Assembly: GCF_007558865.1 (NCBI RefSeq)
Contig: NZ_VLPK01000004.1
Span: 1-64,000 of the forward strand
Origin: Mucilaginibacter corticis
Lineage (GTDB): Bacteria > Bacteroidota > Bacteroidia > Sphingobacteriales > Sphingobacteriaceae
Direction: 5' to 3'
Length of the DNA stretch: 64,000 nucleotides
In this document: piece by piece, positions 8,313 through 15,896 of the stretch
Position numbering within the stretch: the stretch's first letter is position 1
Layout: the number at the start of each line of letters is the position of its first letter
Notes under the pieces: model-generated
Database searches by the model: none
Told to the model about the DNA's origin: nothing
What the model saw: only the letters and a program-made list of their open reading frames with translations
Program-made: the position numbers and the translations under genes

Positions 8313-8525
8313 TGCTATTATGAGTTACCCGCAGGCTATAATTCTTAAAAGTTTTTAGAAAGATGAAATTAATTTCATTTAAGGCAAATAAAAATAGGTT
8401 TTGTTGATTAAAAACTTCTAAATTTATGCCTAAGATTTAAACAAGTCCGGCAGATATGCTTTTTTGTGTGAGAAAAAGCAAAGGCCGGGCACAATACTAA
8501 AATTTAATTGTTAATTTTTTTTGTG

Positions 8526-8560
8526 AAAAAAGCCGTTCCTTTCATAGGGGAACGGCTTTT
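8526..8560 (-). terminator. intrinsic terminator of the efflux operon
   Basis: AAAAGCCGTTCC and GGAACGGCTTTT form a 12-bp stem with a short loop and a T run on the minus strand, just after the EmrB-type stop at 8566. It separates the efflux operon from pnuC. Confidence 0.9.
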
Positions 8561-8565
8561 GTTCT

Positions 8566-10113
8566 TTAGTGCACGTCGGTAGGTACTTTAACGTTCTTCT
8601 TAAACGGCTGCAGATAAAGCAGCGGGATAGAGAACAACATTACCAGCCCCGAAATGTAATAGGCGTCATCATAGGTTAATAATAATGACTGTTTGATCAC
8701 TCTGCCTTCAATTGCCGCATATGCCATATGTAAGGCATCATAAGCCGACTTACCTTTTGCTAAAAAGGTTTGCTCCATAGCGTTTAAATTTTGTATGAAG
8801 GCGTTATTATAGGGGTTAACATTACTCAATAAATTGCTACGGTGAAAGCTGGTGCGTATGTGGATAATGGTAGTTAATACCGCTATACCAAACGAACCGC
8901 CTAACTGGCGCATCATGTTATTTAAACCCGTACCCTGGCCAAGCTCAGGCCCTTTCAGGTCGGCAATAGCCAGCGTGGTAAGCGGCACAAACAACAACGC
9001 CATACCCACACCTCTTATCAGCAGCGGAACCAATACATCAGCCTGCCCGGTGCTTAATGTCGAGTTGCTTAGCATCGTAGTAAATACAAAGAACAAAAAC
9101 ATACCGCCCGTTGCCATAAATTGCGCCGGGATACCTTTGTTAAGCATCTTACCGATAAAAGGCATCATCACAATGGTACATAAACCGCCCGGGAATAAAA
9201 GCTCGCCCGTTTGCTGTGCCGAGAAACCGAGCAGGTTTTGACAGAATACCGGGAACACAAACACCGATCCGTACAAACCAAAGCCCAGCACAAATGAGGT
9301 AAACATACCTACCGCAAAGCTTCTGTGCCTCAATATGGCAAAGTTTACAATCGGGAAGTCGATACTCAATTCGCGCCAGATAAAAAGCAATACGCCTAAT
9401 ATAGCTGTTATGGTAAGCACCAGGATATAGGTTTTTGCAAACCAATCTTCCGATTCGCCTTTTTCAAGGATGGTTTGTAAACTACCAACCGCAATGGCCA
9501 GCAGTATAATGCCCCACCAGTCGACGGGTTTACCCTTGGCCTCCTTGGGTGTTTCATTAATAAATGTGAAAGCACAGAAAGCTGCAAGCGCGCCTACCGG
9601 TATGTTTACATAAAATATCCACCGCCATGAAAAGTGGTCGGTAATATAACCACCAATGGTTGGGCCAACAGTAGGCCCAACTACCGCACCTAAACCAAAC
9701 AGTGCCGTAGCCGTACCAATTTGCTCGCGCGGCCAGGTTTCAACCAATATCGCCTGTGATGTTGAGATCAAACCACCGCCCGCCAGCCCCTGCAGGATCC
9801 GGAATATTACCAGTTCATCTAAACTTGTAGCGTTACCGCACAAGAACGAGGCAATGGTGAATACTATAATTGAAGTAATAAAATATTGTTTACGCCCAAA
9901 GCGGCTACCCAGCCACCCGGACATGGGCAGCACAATTACGTTTGCTACCGCATAACCGGTAACTACCCAGGCAACATCCTCAAGGGTTGCACCCAGGTTA
10001 CCCTGGATAACCGGTAAGGATACGTTTACTATCGTGGTATCTATCAGCTCCAATAAAGAGGCTACGATAACCGTAATAGTAATGATCCATTTTTTAAAGC
10101 CAGTTTCAGCCAT
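8566..10113 (-). CDS. DHA2-family MFS drug exporter, EmrB/QacA type
   Basis: A 515-residue protein with about 14 predicted membrane segments. Family features include LIDTTIVNVSLPVIQGNLG in the first helix, GSRFGRKQYF after helix 2, FRILQGLAGGG and the antiporter motif C region GLGAVVGPTVGPTIGG. With the adaptor and TolC-like genes upstream it would form a tripartite pump spanning both membranes, driven by protons. It is the last gene of the tetR-tolC-emrA-emrB unit; the 121-bp spacer before it holds a 23-bp perfect inverted repeat. Substrates are unknown. Confidence 0.92.
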   Translation of the reverse strand: MAETGFKKWIITITVIVASLLELIDTTIVNVSLPVIQGNLGATLEDVAWVVTGYAVANVIVLPMSGWLGSRFGRKQYFITSIIVFTIASFLCGNATSLDELVIFRILQGLAGGGLISTSQAILVETWPREQIGTATALFGLGAVVGPTVGPTIGGYITDHFSWRWIFYVNIPVGALAAFCAFTFINETPKEAKGKPVDWWGIILLAIAVGSLQTILEKGESEDWFAKTYILVLTITAILGVLLFIWRELSIDFPIVNFAILRHRSFAVGMFTSFVLGFGLYGSVFVFPVFCQNLLGFSAQQTGELLFPGGLCTIVMMPFIGKMLNKGIPAQFMATGGMFLFFVFTTMLSNSTLSTGQADVLVPLLIRGVGMALLFVPLTTLAIADLKGPELGQGTGLNNMMRQLGGSFGIAVLTTIIHIRTSFHRSNLLSNVNPYNNAFIQNLNAMEQTFLAKGKSAYDALHMAYAAIEGRVIKQSLLLTYDDAYYISGLVMLFSIPLLYLQPFKKNVKVPTDVH

Positions 10114-10136
10114 TATTTTTAATATAAATTTTATTT

Positions 10137-10215
10137 AGTCTTAAGTCTGTAGTCTTTAGCCCTGAGTTATAAGACGAATAATAAACTTTCGACTAAAGAC
10201 TACAGACTTAAGACT
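10137..10215. repeat. 23-bp perfect inverted repeat with word-repeat arms, inside efflux operon
   Basis: Arms 10137-10159 and 10193-10215 are exact reverse complements; each arm is built of AGTCTTAAGTCTGTAGTCTT-like words (AGTCTn reiterated). The word continues past the right arm (GGACTAACGACTAA). The 33-bp loop has no other feature. It lies between the adaptor stop and the MFS start, so it would fold in the operon mRNA. Confidence 0.9.
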
Positions 10216-10234
10216 ACGGACTAACGACTAATAA

Positions 10235-11296
10235 TTAATCTTTAGTAATAACAGATACGTTCACGCTCATACCCGGGCGCAGTTTATCCAGAACGTCTTT
10301 TGACGCGTTTATTTTAATTTTAACAGGGATACGTTGTACTACCTTTACATAGTTACCGGTAGCATTATCCGGAGGCAATAAAGAAAATTTAGCACCTGTA
10401 GCAGGAGAGAAGTTGTAAACTGTTCCTTCAATTTTCAGATCAGGATAAGCGTCAGTCTCAATATCAACCTTTAAGCCGTTGTGTATTTTCTCTAATTGTG
10501 TCTCTTTAAAGTTTGCAGTGATGTACAGGCTGTTGTCATTAACAATGTTGAACAATGTCTGCCCGGCTTGTACCAACTGGCCCAACTGCACATTCTTTTT
10601 TGACGCGATACCGCTTGCTGGCGATTTTACATCAGTATAGCTTAATTGCAGTTTAGCATAATCAACATCAACCTGGCGTTGGTCAACACCCGTGTGGGTA
10701 ACCTTTAACTGATCGCGGGTGGTACCAATTTGTTGTACCGCTGCTTTGTATTGATCTTTAGCGGCAGCTAAGCTGGCTTGTGCAACTTCAAGATCTGATT
10801 TTGACTGATCAAATTGTTGTTGGGTAATAGAACCGTCTTTTACCAGATTTGCATAACGCTGATAATCTTTCTCAACTTTATCTAAACGTGCTTGCGCAGA
10901 TACTACACCTGCTTTAGCAACTGCCGAGTTTGAAGCAGTAGTGAAAATTTGCGACTGGCTAACACCTATGCCTGCGCTTGCACCAACCTGTGCAGATTGT
11001 GCCTGCTCTAATTTGATCTTGTAATCGCGCGGGTCAATTTTAACCAGTACCTGGTCTTTGTTAACGTGCGTGTTTTCTTCAAAATAAATGCTGTCAACGT
11101 ATCCGCCAACGCGCGCTACAACCGGGCTGATATCGCCATCAACTTGTGCATCGTCCGTATCAACGTGTTTGCCGTAATATATGTATTCTTTTATACCGAA
11201 AATTATACCACCTAAAAGTATAACCCCTAAAATTATAGGTAATACTTTATTAGGTTTTTTTGCTGGTGCGTTTTCGTTTGTGTCTTGCTTTGCCAT
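10235..11296 (-). CDS. EmrA/HlyD-type periplasmic adaptor
   Basis: A 353-residue membrane-fusion protein. A cytoplasmic Lys-rich start precedes one membrane anchor (VLPIILGVILLGGIIFGI, about 18-35). Then come the first barrel half-motif TDDAQVDGDISPVVARVGGYV, a long Ala/Gln-rich alpha-helical hairpin at roughly residues 80-200, the lipoyl return DVKSPASGIASKKNVQLGQLV and the C-terminal barrel ending GMSVNVSV. It bridges the MFS pump to the TolC-like channel. It is 13 bp downstream of the outer-membrane gene. Confidence 0.93.
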   Translation of the reverse strand: MAKQDTNENAPAKKPNKVLPIILGVILLGGIIFGIKEYIYYGKHVDTDDAQVDGDISPVVARVGGYVDSIYFEENTHVNKDQVLVKIDPRDYKIKLEQAQSAQVGASAGIGVSQSQIFTTASNSAVAKAGVVSAQARLDKVEKDYQRYANLVKDGSITQQQFDQSKSDLEVAQASLAAAKDQYKAAVQQIGTTRDQLKVTHTGVDQRQVDVDYAKLQLSYTDVKSPASGIASKKNVQLGQLVQAGQTLFNIVNDNSLYITANFKETQLEKIHNGLKVDIETDAYPDLKIEGTVYNFSPATGAKFSLLPPDNATGNYVKVVQRIPVKIKINASKDVLDKLRPGMSVNVSVITKD

Positions 11297-11309
11297 TTTG
11301 TGTTGTGTA

Positions 11310-12668
11310 TTATTTGTTAAGTTTTCCGGTTGATTTTAATAAAGTATAATAAGCCAGTCCAGCATCGGCTTTAGCCAATTCTAAATTGATCTGGGCCTGG
11401 TATAGTAAAGTTTCCGCATCGGCCTTATCTGTTGCTGACGCGATGTTGCTTTTGTATTTAGAGGCCAGGATATTGTTGTTCTCGCCGGCTTGCTCTATTG
11501 ATGTTTGCAGCAATTTGATCTTATCTACAGCGGTCACATAGTTGTGATAGTTCTGGTTAACCTCGTTTTTAATATTATCAATGGTGATGCCTTTATTAAT
11601 ATCAACCTGTTCACGCTGTATACGGGCCTCTGCCAGTTTGTTTTTATTGGTCCATAAAGCACCAAAGTTCCATGACGCGGTTAAGCCTACCGTAACAGGG
11701 GTTATAAAGTTGCCGCTCTTAGGTAATGGGTTAGCGTTAACATCAACATAATAACCGCCTACAGATGCTGCCAATGTTGGTGTTGTATTTGCGCCAACGG
11801 TTTTGATATTGGTTTCAGCATATTTGGTACGCAGATCAAGCTGTTTAAGCTCCTGCCTGTTGTTCATCGCTGTATCGATAAAATAGCTTAGCGGGCCAAG
11901 GTCTTTGTTTGCGTCTACTATCTGGTCAATGTTTAACTGCGTAGATTCTGGCAGGCCCAATAAAATGTCAAGGTCATAAGTAATGATCTTACGGTTGCTT
12001 TCAAGGTCTATGCCGGTAAGCTCAATGTTTGAGCGTTGCAACTGGAAACGCAGAACGTCATTTTTAGTAACCAAGCCCTGCTCAAAAAAGCGTTGCGACT
12101 GGTGGATCTGAGCATCTATAGTTTCCAAATTTTGGTTAACTACCTTTTTGCTTTGCAGTACTTTATACAGGTTATAGTACGCGTTGATGATCTCGTAAGT
12201 GATCTGGTCTTTATCCTTATCAGCGTCAAGGCGTGATATGCTGGTCAATATCTGTGTAGATTGTTGCGCGTATCTTAATTTATGACCGCCAAAAATAGTT
12301 TCGTTAAGCGACGCGATACCTAAATAAGCATCGGCACCTTTAGGCAGGTGGATATCGCTGCTGCCAAAAGCTAAGGTATTTGCAGGTATTTCTGCACGGT
12401 TATAAGCAAAGCTTAAACTACCTGTAGGCAAAGATCTGTCTTTTGCCTGGTTGTATTGCGAAACCGCCTCGTCAATTTTTGACTGCGATAATTTTAAGGT
12501 CTTGCTATTATCCAGCCCTAATTTTATGGCTTCGCTTAATGTAATGGTCCTGTCCTGAGCGGCTGCTCTTTTAGACACCAAAGACATCAGCAATATGGAT
12601 AGCAAAATTGCTAACAGAGGTATCTTGCAAAGATGTAGTTTGTGAGATGTATTCAATTGTATATTCAT
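11310..12668 (-). CDS. TolC-family outer-membrane efflux protein
   Basis: A 452-residue protein with an N-terminal hydrophobic signal (IPLLAILLSILLMSLVSKRAAAQ) and two outer-membrane efflux repeats: ITLSEAIKLGLDNSKTLK near residue 42 and a second coiled-coil half with NNRQELKQLDLRTKYAE. The C-terminal repeat ends QAQINLELAKADAGLAYYTLLK. It forms the exit duct of the tripartite pump. The start codon follows the tetR stop by 1 bp, so the regulator and pump are one transcript. Confidence 0.92.
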   Translation of the reverse strand: MNIQLNTSHKLHLCKIPLLAILLSILLMSLVSKRAAAQDRTITLSEAIKLGLDNSKTLKLSQSKIDEAVSQYNQAKDRSLPTGSLSFAYNRAEIPANTLAFGSSDIHLPKGADAYLGIASLNETIFGGHKLRYAQQSTQILTSISRLDADKDKDQITYEIINAYYNLYKVLQSKKVVNQNLETIDAQIHQSQRFFEQGLVTKNDVLRFQLQRSNIELTGIDLESNRKIITYDLDILLGLPESTQLNIDQIVDANKDLGPLSYFIDTAMNNRQELKQLDLRTKYAETNIKTVGANTTPTLAASVGGYYVDVNANPLPKSGNFITPVTVGLTASWNFGALWTNKNKLAEARIQREQVDINKGITIDNIKNEVNQNYHNYVTAVDKIKLLQTSIEQAGENNNILASKYKSNIASATDKADAETLLYQAQINLELAKADAGLAYYTLLKSTGKLNK

Positions 12669-12669
12669 A

Positions 12670-13299
12670 TTAGTTGTGTAAGTATGCTTTTAATAAGTTT
12701 TTCATAAAGCTTTTTATCTGCGGCTTAAGCTTTGTCTCGATCATGTTGTCATCCTGGATATCGTATCCAAGTAATGGCGATGACATCATGGGTGTATTGA
12801 TGATATAATTTTTTGTGCCATATAACGTGGCTATTACCATCGGGATATCAATATCTGTTTTAAACTCGCCGTTGGCAATGCCTTCAGTCAGGATCTTATT
12901 AAGCTCGGTAACGTTCTTCATTAACATATCCCGCAGTTTGTCAGACAGATCCGTCCTTCTATTCATACCCATTTCCTGGTATAATAGTTTTTGAAAACAG
13001 TTGTTATTTACAACCTTTTCACCGTACATATCAATGTAGGTTTGCATTTTCTCCCAGGCGCTTATGCTGTCGTCATTGCCCAGGTTTTGTAAAATATCTT
13101 GAAACGATGATATTTTACGGTTAAAAATCTCAAGAAACAATCCCTCTTTCGAGCCAAAATAATAGTTCAGCATCGCCATATTCACACCGGCCTCACTCGA
13201 AATTAAACGGGTTGATGCGCCGTCAAAACCTTTTTCTGAAAACACGCGTTCTGCTACGTCCAGAATATAGTCTTTCTTGTCTGTCTTTTCTTTCTCCAT
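12670..13299 (-). CDS. TetR-family repressor of the efflux operon
   Basis: A 209-residue regulator whose N-terminal helix-turn-helix spans about residues 20-50 (FSEKGFDGASTRLISSEAGV, NYYFGSKEGLF). The ligand-binding C-terminal part has no recognisable specificity. I start it at the ATG 13297-13299 rather than an upstream in-frame TTG, because the latter lies in the operator. It is the first gene of the pump operon and two palindromes sit in its promoter region, so autorepression lifted by pump substrates is the likely scheme. Confidence 0.9.
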   Translation of the reverse strand: MEKEKTDKKDYILDVAERVFSEKGFDGASTRLISSEAGVNMAMLNYYFGSKEGLFLEIFNRKISSFQDILQNLGNDDSISAWEKMQTYIDMYGEKVVNNNCFQKLLYQEMGMNRRTDLSDKLRDMLMKNVTELNKILTEGIANGEFKTDIDIPMVIATLYGTKNYIINTPMMSSPLLGYDIQDDNMIETKLKPQIKSFMKNLLKAYLHN

Positions 13300-13313
13300 A
13301 ATCTTTGATAGGA

Positions 13314-13321
13314 CAAAGTTA
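13314..13321 (-). promoter_or_regulatory. -7 element of the tetR-efflux operon
   Basis: On the minus strand TAACTTTG matches TAnnTTTG exactly, 14 bp before the tetR ATG. The proximal operator palindrome overlaps its first three bases. Confidence 0.6.
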
Positions 13322-13338
13322 ATCAAACGATTGATTAA
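13319..13338. promoter_or_regulatory. proximal TetR operator candidate
   Basis: TTAATCAA-ACGA-TTGATTAA: two perfect 8-bp arms. It overlaps the -7 element, the position expected for a repressor site. Confidence 0.7.
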
Positions 13339-13393
13339 AGTAAAATTATTTTTATGTTAAATTCATAAGTTGTTGATTATCAATTATAAAAAA

Positions 13394-13409
13394 TTAATCA
13401 ATCGATTAA
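13394..13409. promoter_or_regulatory. distal TetR operator candidate
   Basis: TTAATC-AATC-GATTAA, 6-bp arms sharing the TTAATCAA half-site with the proximal palindrome. Centre-to-centre distance is 73 bp, about seven helical turns. Confidence 0.55.
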
Positions 13410-13530
13410 CTAAGTAGGTAGACTTTATTTTATTTGACTGTTTTCCATATCATCAATTATTTGATAACACAAAATTAGGTACGCTATTGACAACGGTATG
13501 TCAGCAGGAAATTAAAAGGATTGGTGTTTA

Positions 13531-13564
13531 CTCACCCCGCCCAGCGCAGCGTCGGCGGGGTGAG
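13531..13564. repeat. GC-rich palindrome, ACTCACCCC family
   Basis: CTCACCCCGCC (13531-13541) and GGCGGGGTGAG (13554-13564) form an 11-bp perfect stem just after the AraC stop. The same ACTCACCCCG word, with a CGCTACGCT neighbour, recurs in the 17.66-17.81 kb palindromic element. No T tract follows, so it is not a clear terminator. Confidence 0.75.
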
Positions 13565-13576
13565 TCGCTACGCTGA

Positions 13577-14485
13577 TCACCCCCTAAACCCAAGCGGCGT
13601 ATCCTTAGTCTGTTTCTTAAAATAATTAGAAAAATGAGCAACATCGTCAAAGCCGAGGGTATAGGCAATCTCTGCTACACTCCAGTTGGTTTGTTTAAGC
13701 AGGATGCGAGCCTCCTGGATAATTCTGTTACTGATGATCTCTGTAGTGGTATTGCCGGTTGCTTCTTTTAAAACTTTATTGAGGTGATTAACGTGCACGG
13801 CAAGGCGGTCGGCATAATCTGCAGGCGACCTGAGCGCCAGCCGTTGGTGCGGCGATTCTAAAGGAAATTGTCTTTCCAGTAACTCAATAAATAAGGATGA
13901 GATGCGCTGAGACGCGTTTTGTGCGGTGCTAAGCGCGGACATGGGCTGTAGTTTCTGGCCATAGTGAATCAGTTCCAGCACCAGGTTGCGTATCAGGTCG
14001 TATTTATATTTGTAATCGGCGGATAGTTCTTTCAGCATTTTTCTGAAGATGTAGGCTATCTCTGCAACTTCCTGTTCGTCAAGTTGAAAAACGGGTAATT
14101 GCCCGGGCTGGAATATCGGCAGATCTTCCAAATGCACGCCTGATTTTGCGGTCGAAAGGAAATCAGGCGTAAAAATGCAGAACATCCCCGTTTGGTTGCT
14201 ATCCGCGGGTACCCAATGGTAGGGGATCTTGGGCGTTGCAAAAAGCAGCGCGTCCTGTTCAATATCAATTACTTTATCAGCATACTCGGCCCGACTTTTG
14301 CCTTTTAACCAGCTGATCTTATAATAAGCCCGGCGGCTATAAGGCATAACCCGGCTGCCGGTTTTCTTATCAAATAACTTTTCGGCTTCAAAGACATTAA
14401 AATGGCCTATCTCCTTACTGATATCATGCGGAAGCGTGCCGCCATGCCGCTGGTAGAAATCATCTAAAGAAGAGTTACTGATCAT
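13577..14485 (-). CDS. AraC-family transcriptional regulator
   Basis: A 302-residue regulator with an N-terminal cupin-like sensor (AYYKISWLKGKSRAEYADK, FATPKIPYHWVP) and a C-terminal double helix-turn-helix: ARILLKQTNWSVAEIAYTLGFDD then AHFSNYFKKQTKDTPLGFR. I use the ATG at 14483-14485 because an exact -7 element lies 18 bp upstream of it; a GTG farther up would fall in the neighbour's terminator. The ligand and targets are unknown. The adjacent SDR gene, on the same strand just upstream, is a plausible target. Confidence 0.9.
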   Translation of the reverse strand: MISNSSLDDFYQRHGGTLPHDISKEIGHFNVFEAEKLFDKKTGSRVMPYSRRAYYKISWLKGKSRAEYADKVIDIEQDALLFATPKIPYHWVPADSNQTGMFCIFTPDFLSTAKSGVHLEDLPIFQPGQLPVFQLDEQEVAEIAYIFRKMLKELSADYKYKYDLIRNLVLELIHYGQKLQPMSALSTAQNASQRISSLFIELLERQFPLESPHQRLALRSPADYADRLAVHVNHLNKVLKEATGNTTTEIISNRIIQEARILLKQTNWSVAEIAYTLGFDDVAHFSNYFKKQTKDTPLGFRG

Positions 14486-14502
14486 ATTGTGTTTGTAAAT
14501 AT

Positions 14503-14510
14503 CAAATTTA
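14503..14510 (-). promoter_or_regulatory. -7 element of the AraC gene
   Basis: TAAATTTG on the minus strand, exact consensus, 17 bases before the ATG at 14485. Confidence 0.6.
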
Positions 14511-14522
14511 GTAAAAACTAAA

Positions 14523-14556
14523 AAGGTTGTCACCCTAAACAGAGGATGACAACCTT
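14523..14556 (-). terminator. intrinsic terminator of the SDR gene
   Basis: On the minus strand AAGGTTGTCA, a 14-nt loop and TGACAACCTT give a 10-bp stem followed by a T-rich run. It ends the SDR transcript directly upstream of the AraC promoter. Confidence 0.87.
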
Positions 14557-14562
14557 ACCATA

Positions 14563-15327
14563 TTATACCATCATTCCGCCCGAGATCTCTATGCGCTGAC
14601 CATTAACCCAGCGCGCGTCTTCGGTACATAAAAACGCGACTACCCCGCCGATATCTTCGGCTTCGCCTGGCCTGCCTAACGCTGTGATATCGCTTACGCG
14701 TTTTTGCAGTTCTTCATTTGCCCTCAGGTGCCCGCCACCGAAATCGGTTAACACCGCACCCGGTGCAATGGTGTTGGCCCTGATACCTCTAGCCCCCAAT
14801 TCTTTCGCCAGGTAACGGGTAAATACCTCGACAGCGCCTTTCATAGAGGCATAAGCTGATGAACCGGGAAATGAAACGCGCGTAAGGCCGCTTGATACGT
14901 TAACAATGCCGCCGCCATCATTCAATAGCGGGATTGTTTTTTGCGTTAAAAAGTAAACACCTTTAAAGTGGATATTTAACAATTCGTCAAAAAAATCTTC
15001 GGTTGCTTCTGTTACCAGTTTATAACCGCCGGTACCGGCATTGTTAATTAAAAAGTCGATATGGTCTGTGCCGAACTTATGGGTTAACGTATCTGTTAAC
15101 TGATCAATAAAGGCATCGAAGCTTTTAATATCGCCGGTATTTAGTTGTAGTGTTGCCGCTTTTTGGCCGGTTTGTTCAATTTGGCTTACCACATCCTGTG
15201 CTTCCTGCGCTTTGCTGTTATAGGTAAGTATTACATCTATCCCTTTTTCGGCAAGCCTTAAAGCCATGTCCTTGCCCAAACCACGACTGCCGCCGGTTAC
15301 CAGGGCTATTTTATTTTTTTGTTCCAT
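14563..15327 (-). CDS. short-chain dehydrogenase/reductase
   Basis: A 254-residue classical SDR starting MEQKNKIALVTGGSRGLG with the TGxxxGxG cofactor motif. NNAGTGG, the catalytic Ser in VNVSSGL, YASMK (Tyr-x-x-x-Lys) and the C-terminal DVARWVNGQ-like segment (EDARWVNGQRIEISGG) are all present. It most resembles FabG-like oxidoreductases of unknown substrate. The ATG at 15325-15327 fits the family N-terminus; an earlier in-frame start would add 20 unrelated residues. A near-consensus -7 element (CATCTTTG) precedes it and a 17-bp-arm palindrome lies about 60 bp upstream. Confidence 0.9.
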   Translation of the reverse strand: MEQKNKIALVTGGSRGLGKDMALRLAEKGIDVILTYNSKAQEAQDVVSQIEQTGQKAATLQLNTGDIKSFDAFIDQLTDTLTHKFGTDHIDFLINNAGTGGYKLVTEATEDFFDELLNIHFKGVYFLTQKTIPLLNDGGGIVNVSSGLTRVSFPGSSAYASMKGAVEVFTRYLAKELGARGIRANTIAPGAVLTDFGGGHLRANEELQKRVSDITALGRPGEAEDIGGVVAFLCTEDARWVNGQRIEISGGMMV

Positions 15328-15385
15328 TTGTACTGTGTTTTGATAGTACAAAGATGGTGGCAAAATAAAGGCCAGTGTTTGTAGC

Positions 15386-15426
15386 AATCAATCCATTATT
15401 TGCAAAATTCAAATAATGGATTGATT
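15386..15426. promoter_or_regulatory. 17-7-17 perfect palindrome between bcp and SDR
   Basis: Arms 15386-15402 and 15410-15426 (AATCAATCCATTATTTG and its exact complement) flank CAAAATT. It is 12 bp beyond the bcp stop and about 60 bp upstream of the SDR start. There is no T tract, so an operator, perhaps for the nearby AraC protein, or an mRNA 3' structure are both possible. Confidence 0.65.
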
Positions 15427-15437
15427 ATTCGGTTCGT

Positions 15438-15896
15438 TTACAACAGATCCAATACCTGTTGTGACGATGCTTTGGTATCTACCTTGTCAATAACATTTTT
15501 GATATTGCCTTCAGGGTCGATGATAAAGGTAGTGCGCACGGTGCCCATATATTTTTTGCCGTACATATTTTTCTCTGCCCATACGCCGTAAGCCTCAACA
15601 ACGCTGTGGTCGGTGTCTGCAATCAGCGGGAAGGGAAGGTTATGCTTGGTGATAAATTTTTTATGTGATTTTTCATCATCGGTACTTACGCCTATCACTT
15701 CAAAGCCTTTACCCAATAATGATTGATAATTATCCCTGAAATCGCAGGCCTCGGCAGTACAGCCCGGGGTGTCATCTTTTGGATAAAAGTACAAGATCAC
15801 TGTTTTGCCTTTAAAATCTGATAAAGAAACCGTGTTGCCGTTCTGATCTTTTGCGGTAAAGTCCGGGGCTTTGTCGCCTGCTGTAAGTGTTGCCAT
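15438..15896 (-). CDS. bcp: thioredoxin-dependent peroxiredoxin (BCP/PrxQ)
   Basis: A 152-residue cytosolic peroxidase reducing H2O2 and organic hydroperoxides. The active-site stretch YFYPKDDTPGCTAEACDFRD places the peroxidatic Cys at 46 and a resolving Cys at 51, the BCP arrangement. The start ATG shares one base with the stop of the upstream M23 peptidase gene, so the two are translationally coupled. Confidence 0.95.
   Translation of the reverse strand: MATLTAGDKAPDFTAKDQNGNTVSLSDFKGKTVILYFYPKDDTPGCTAEACDFRDNYQSLLGKGFEVIGVSTDDEKSHKKFITKHNLPFPLIADTDHSVVEAYGVWAEKNMYGKKYMGTVRTTFIIDPEGNIKNVIDKVDTKASSQQVLDLL

Noticed and set aside
8296..8525. TPP or NAD riboswitch upstream of pnuC
   Set aside because: The conserved TPP core (CTGAGA and ACCYGAWCTGG-like parts) is not present and no known NAD aptamer could be fitted; only the hairpin is reported.
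13531..13564. Terminator of the AraC gene
   Set aside because: A strong stem but no T tract on the minus strand after it, and its sequence matches another palindromic element; kept as a repeat.
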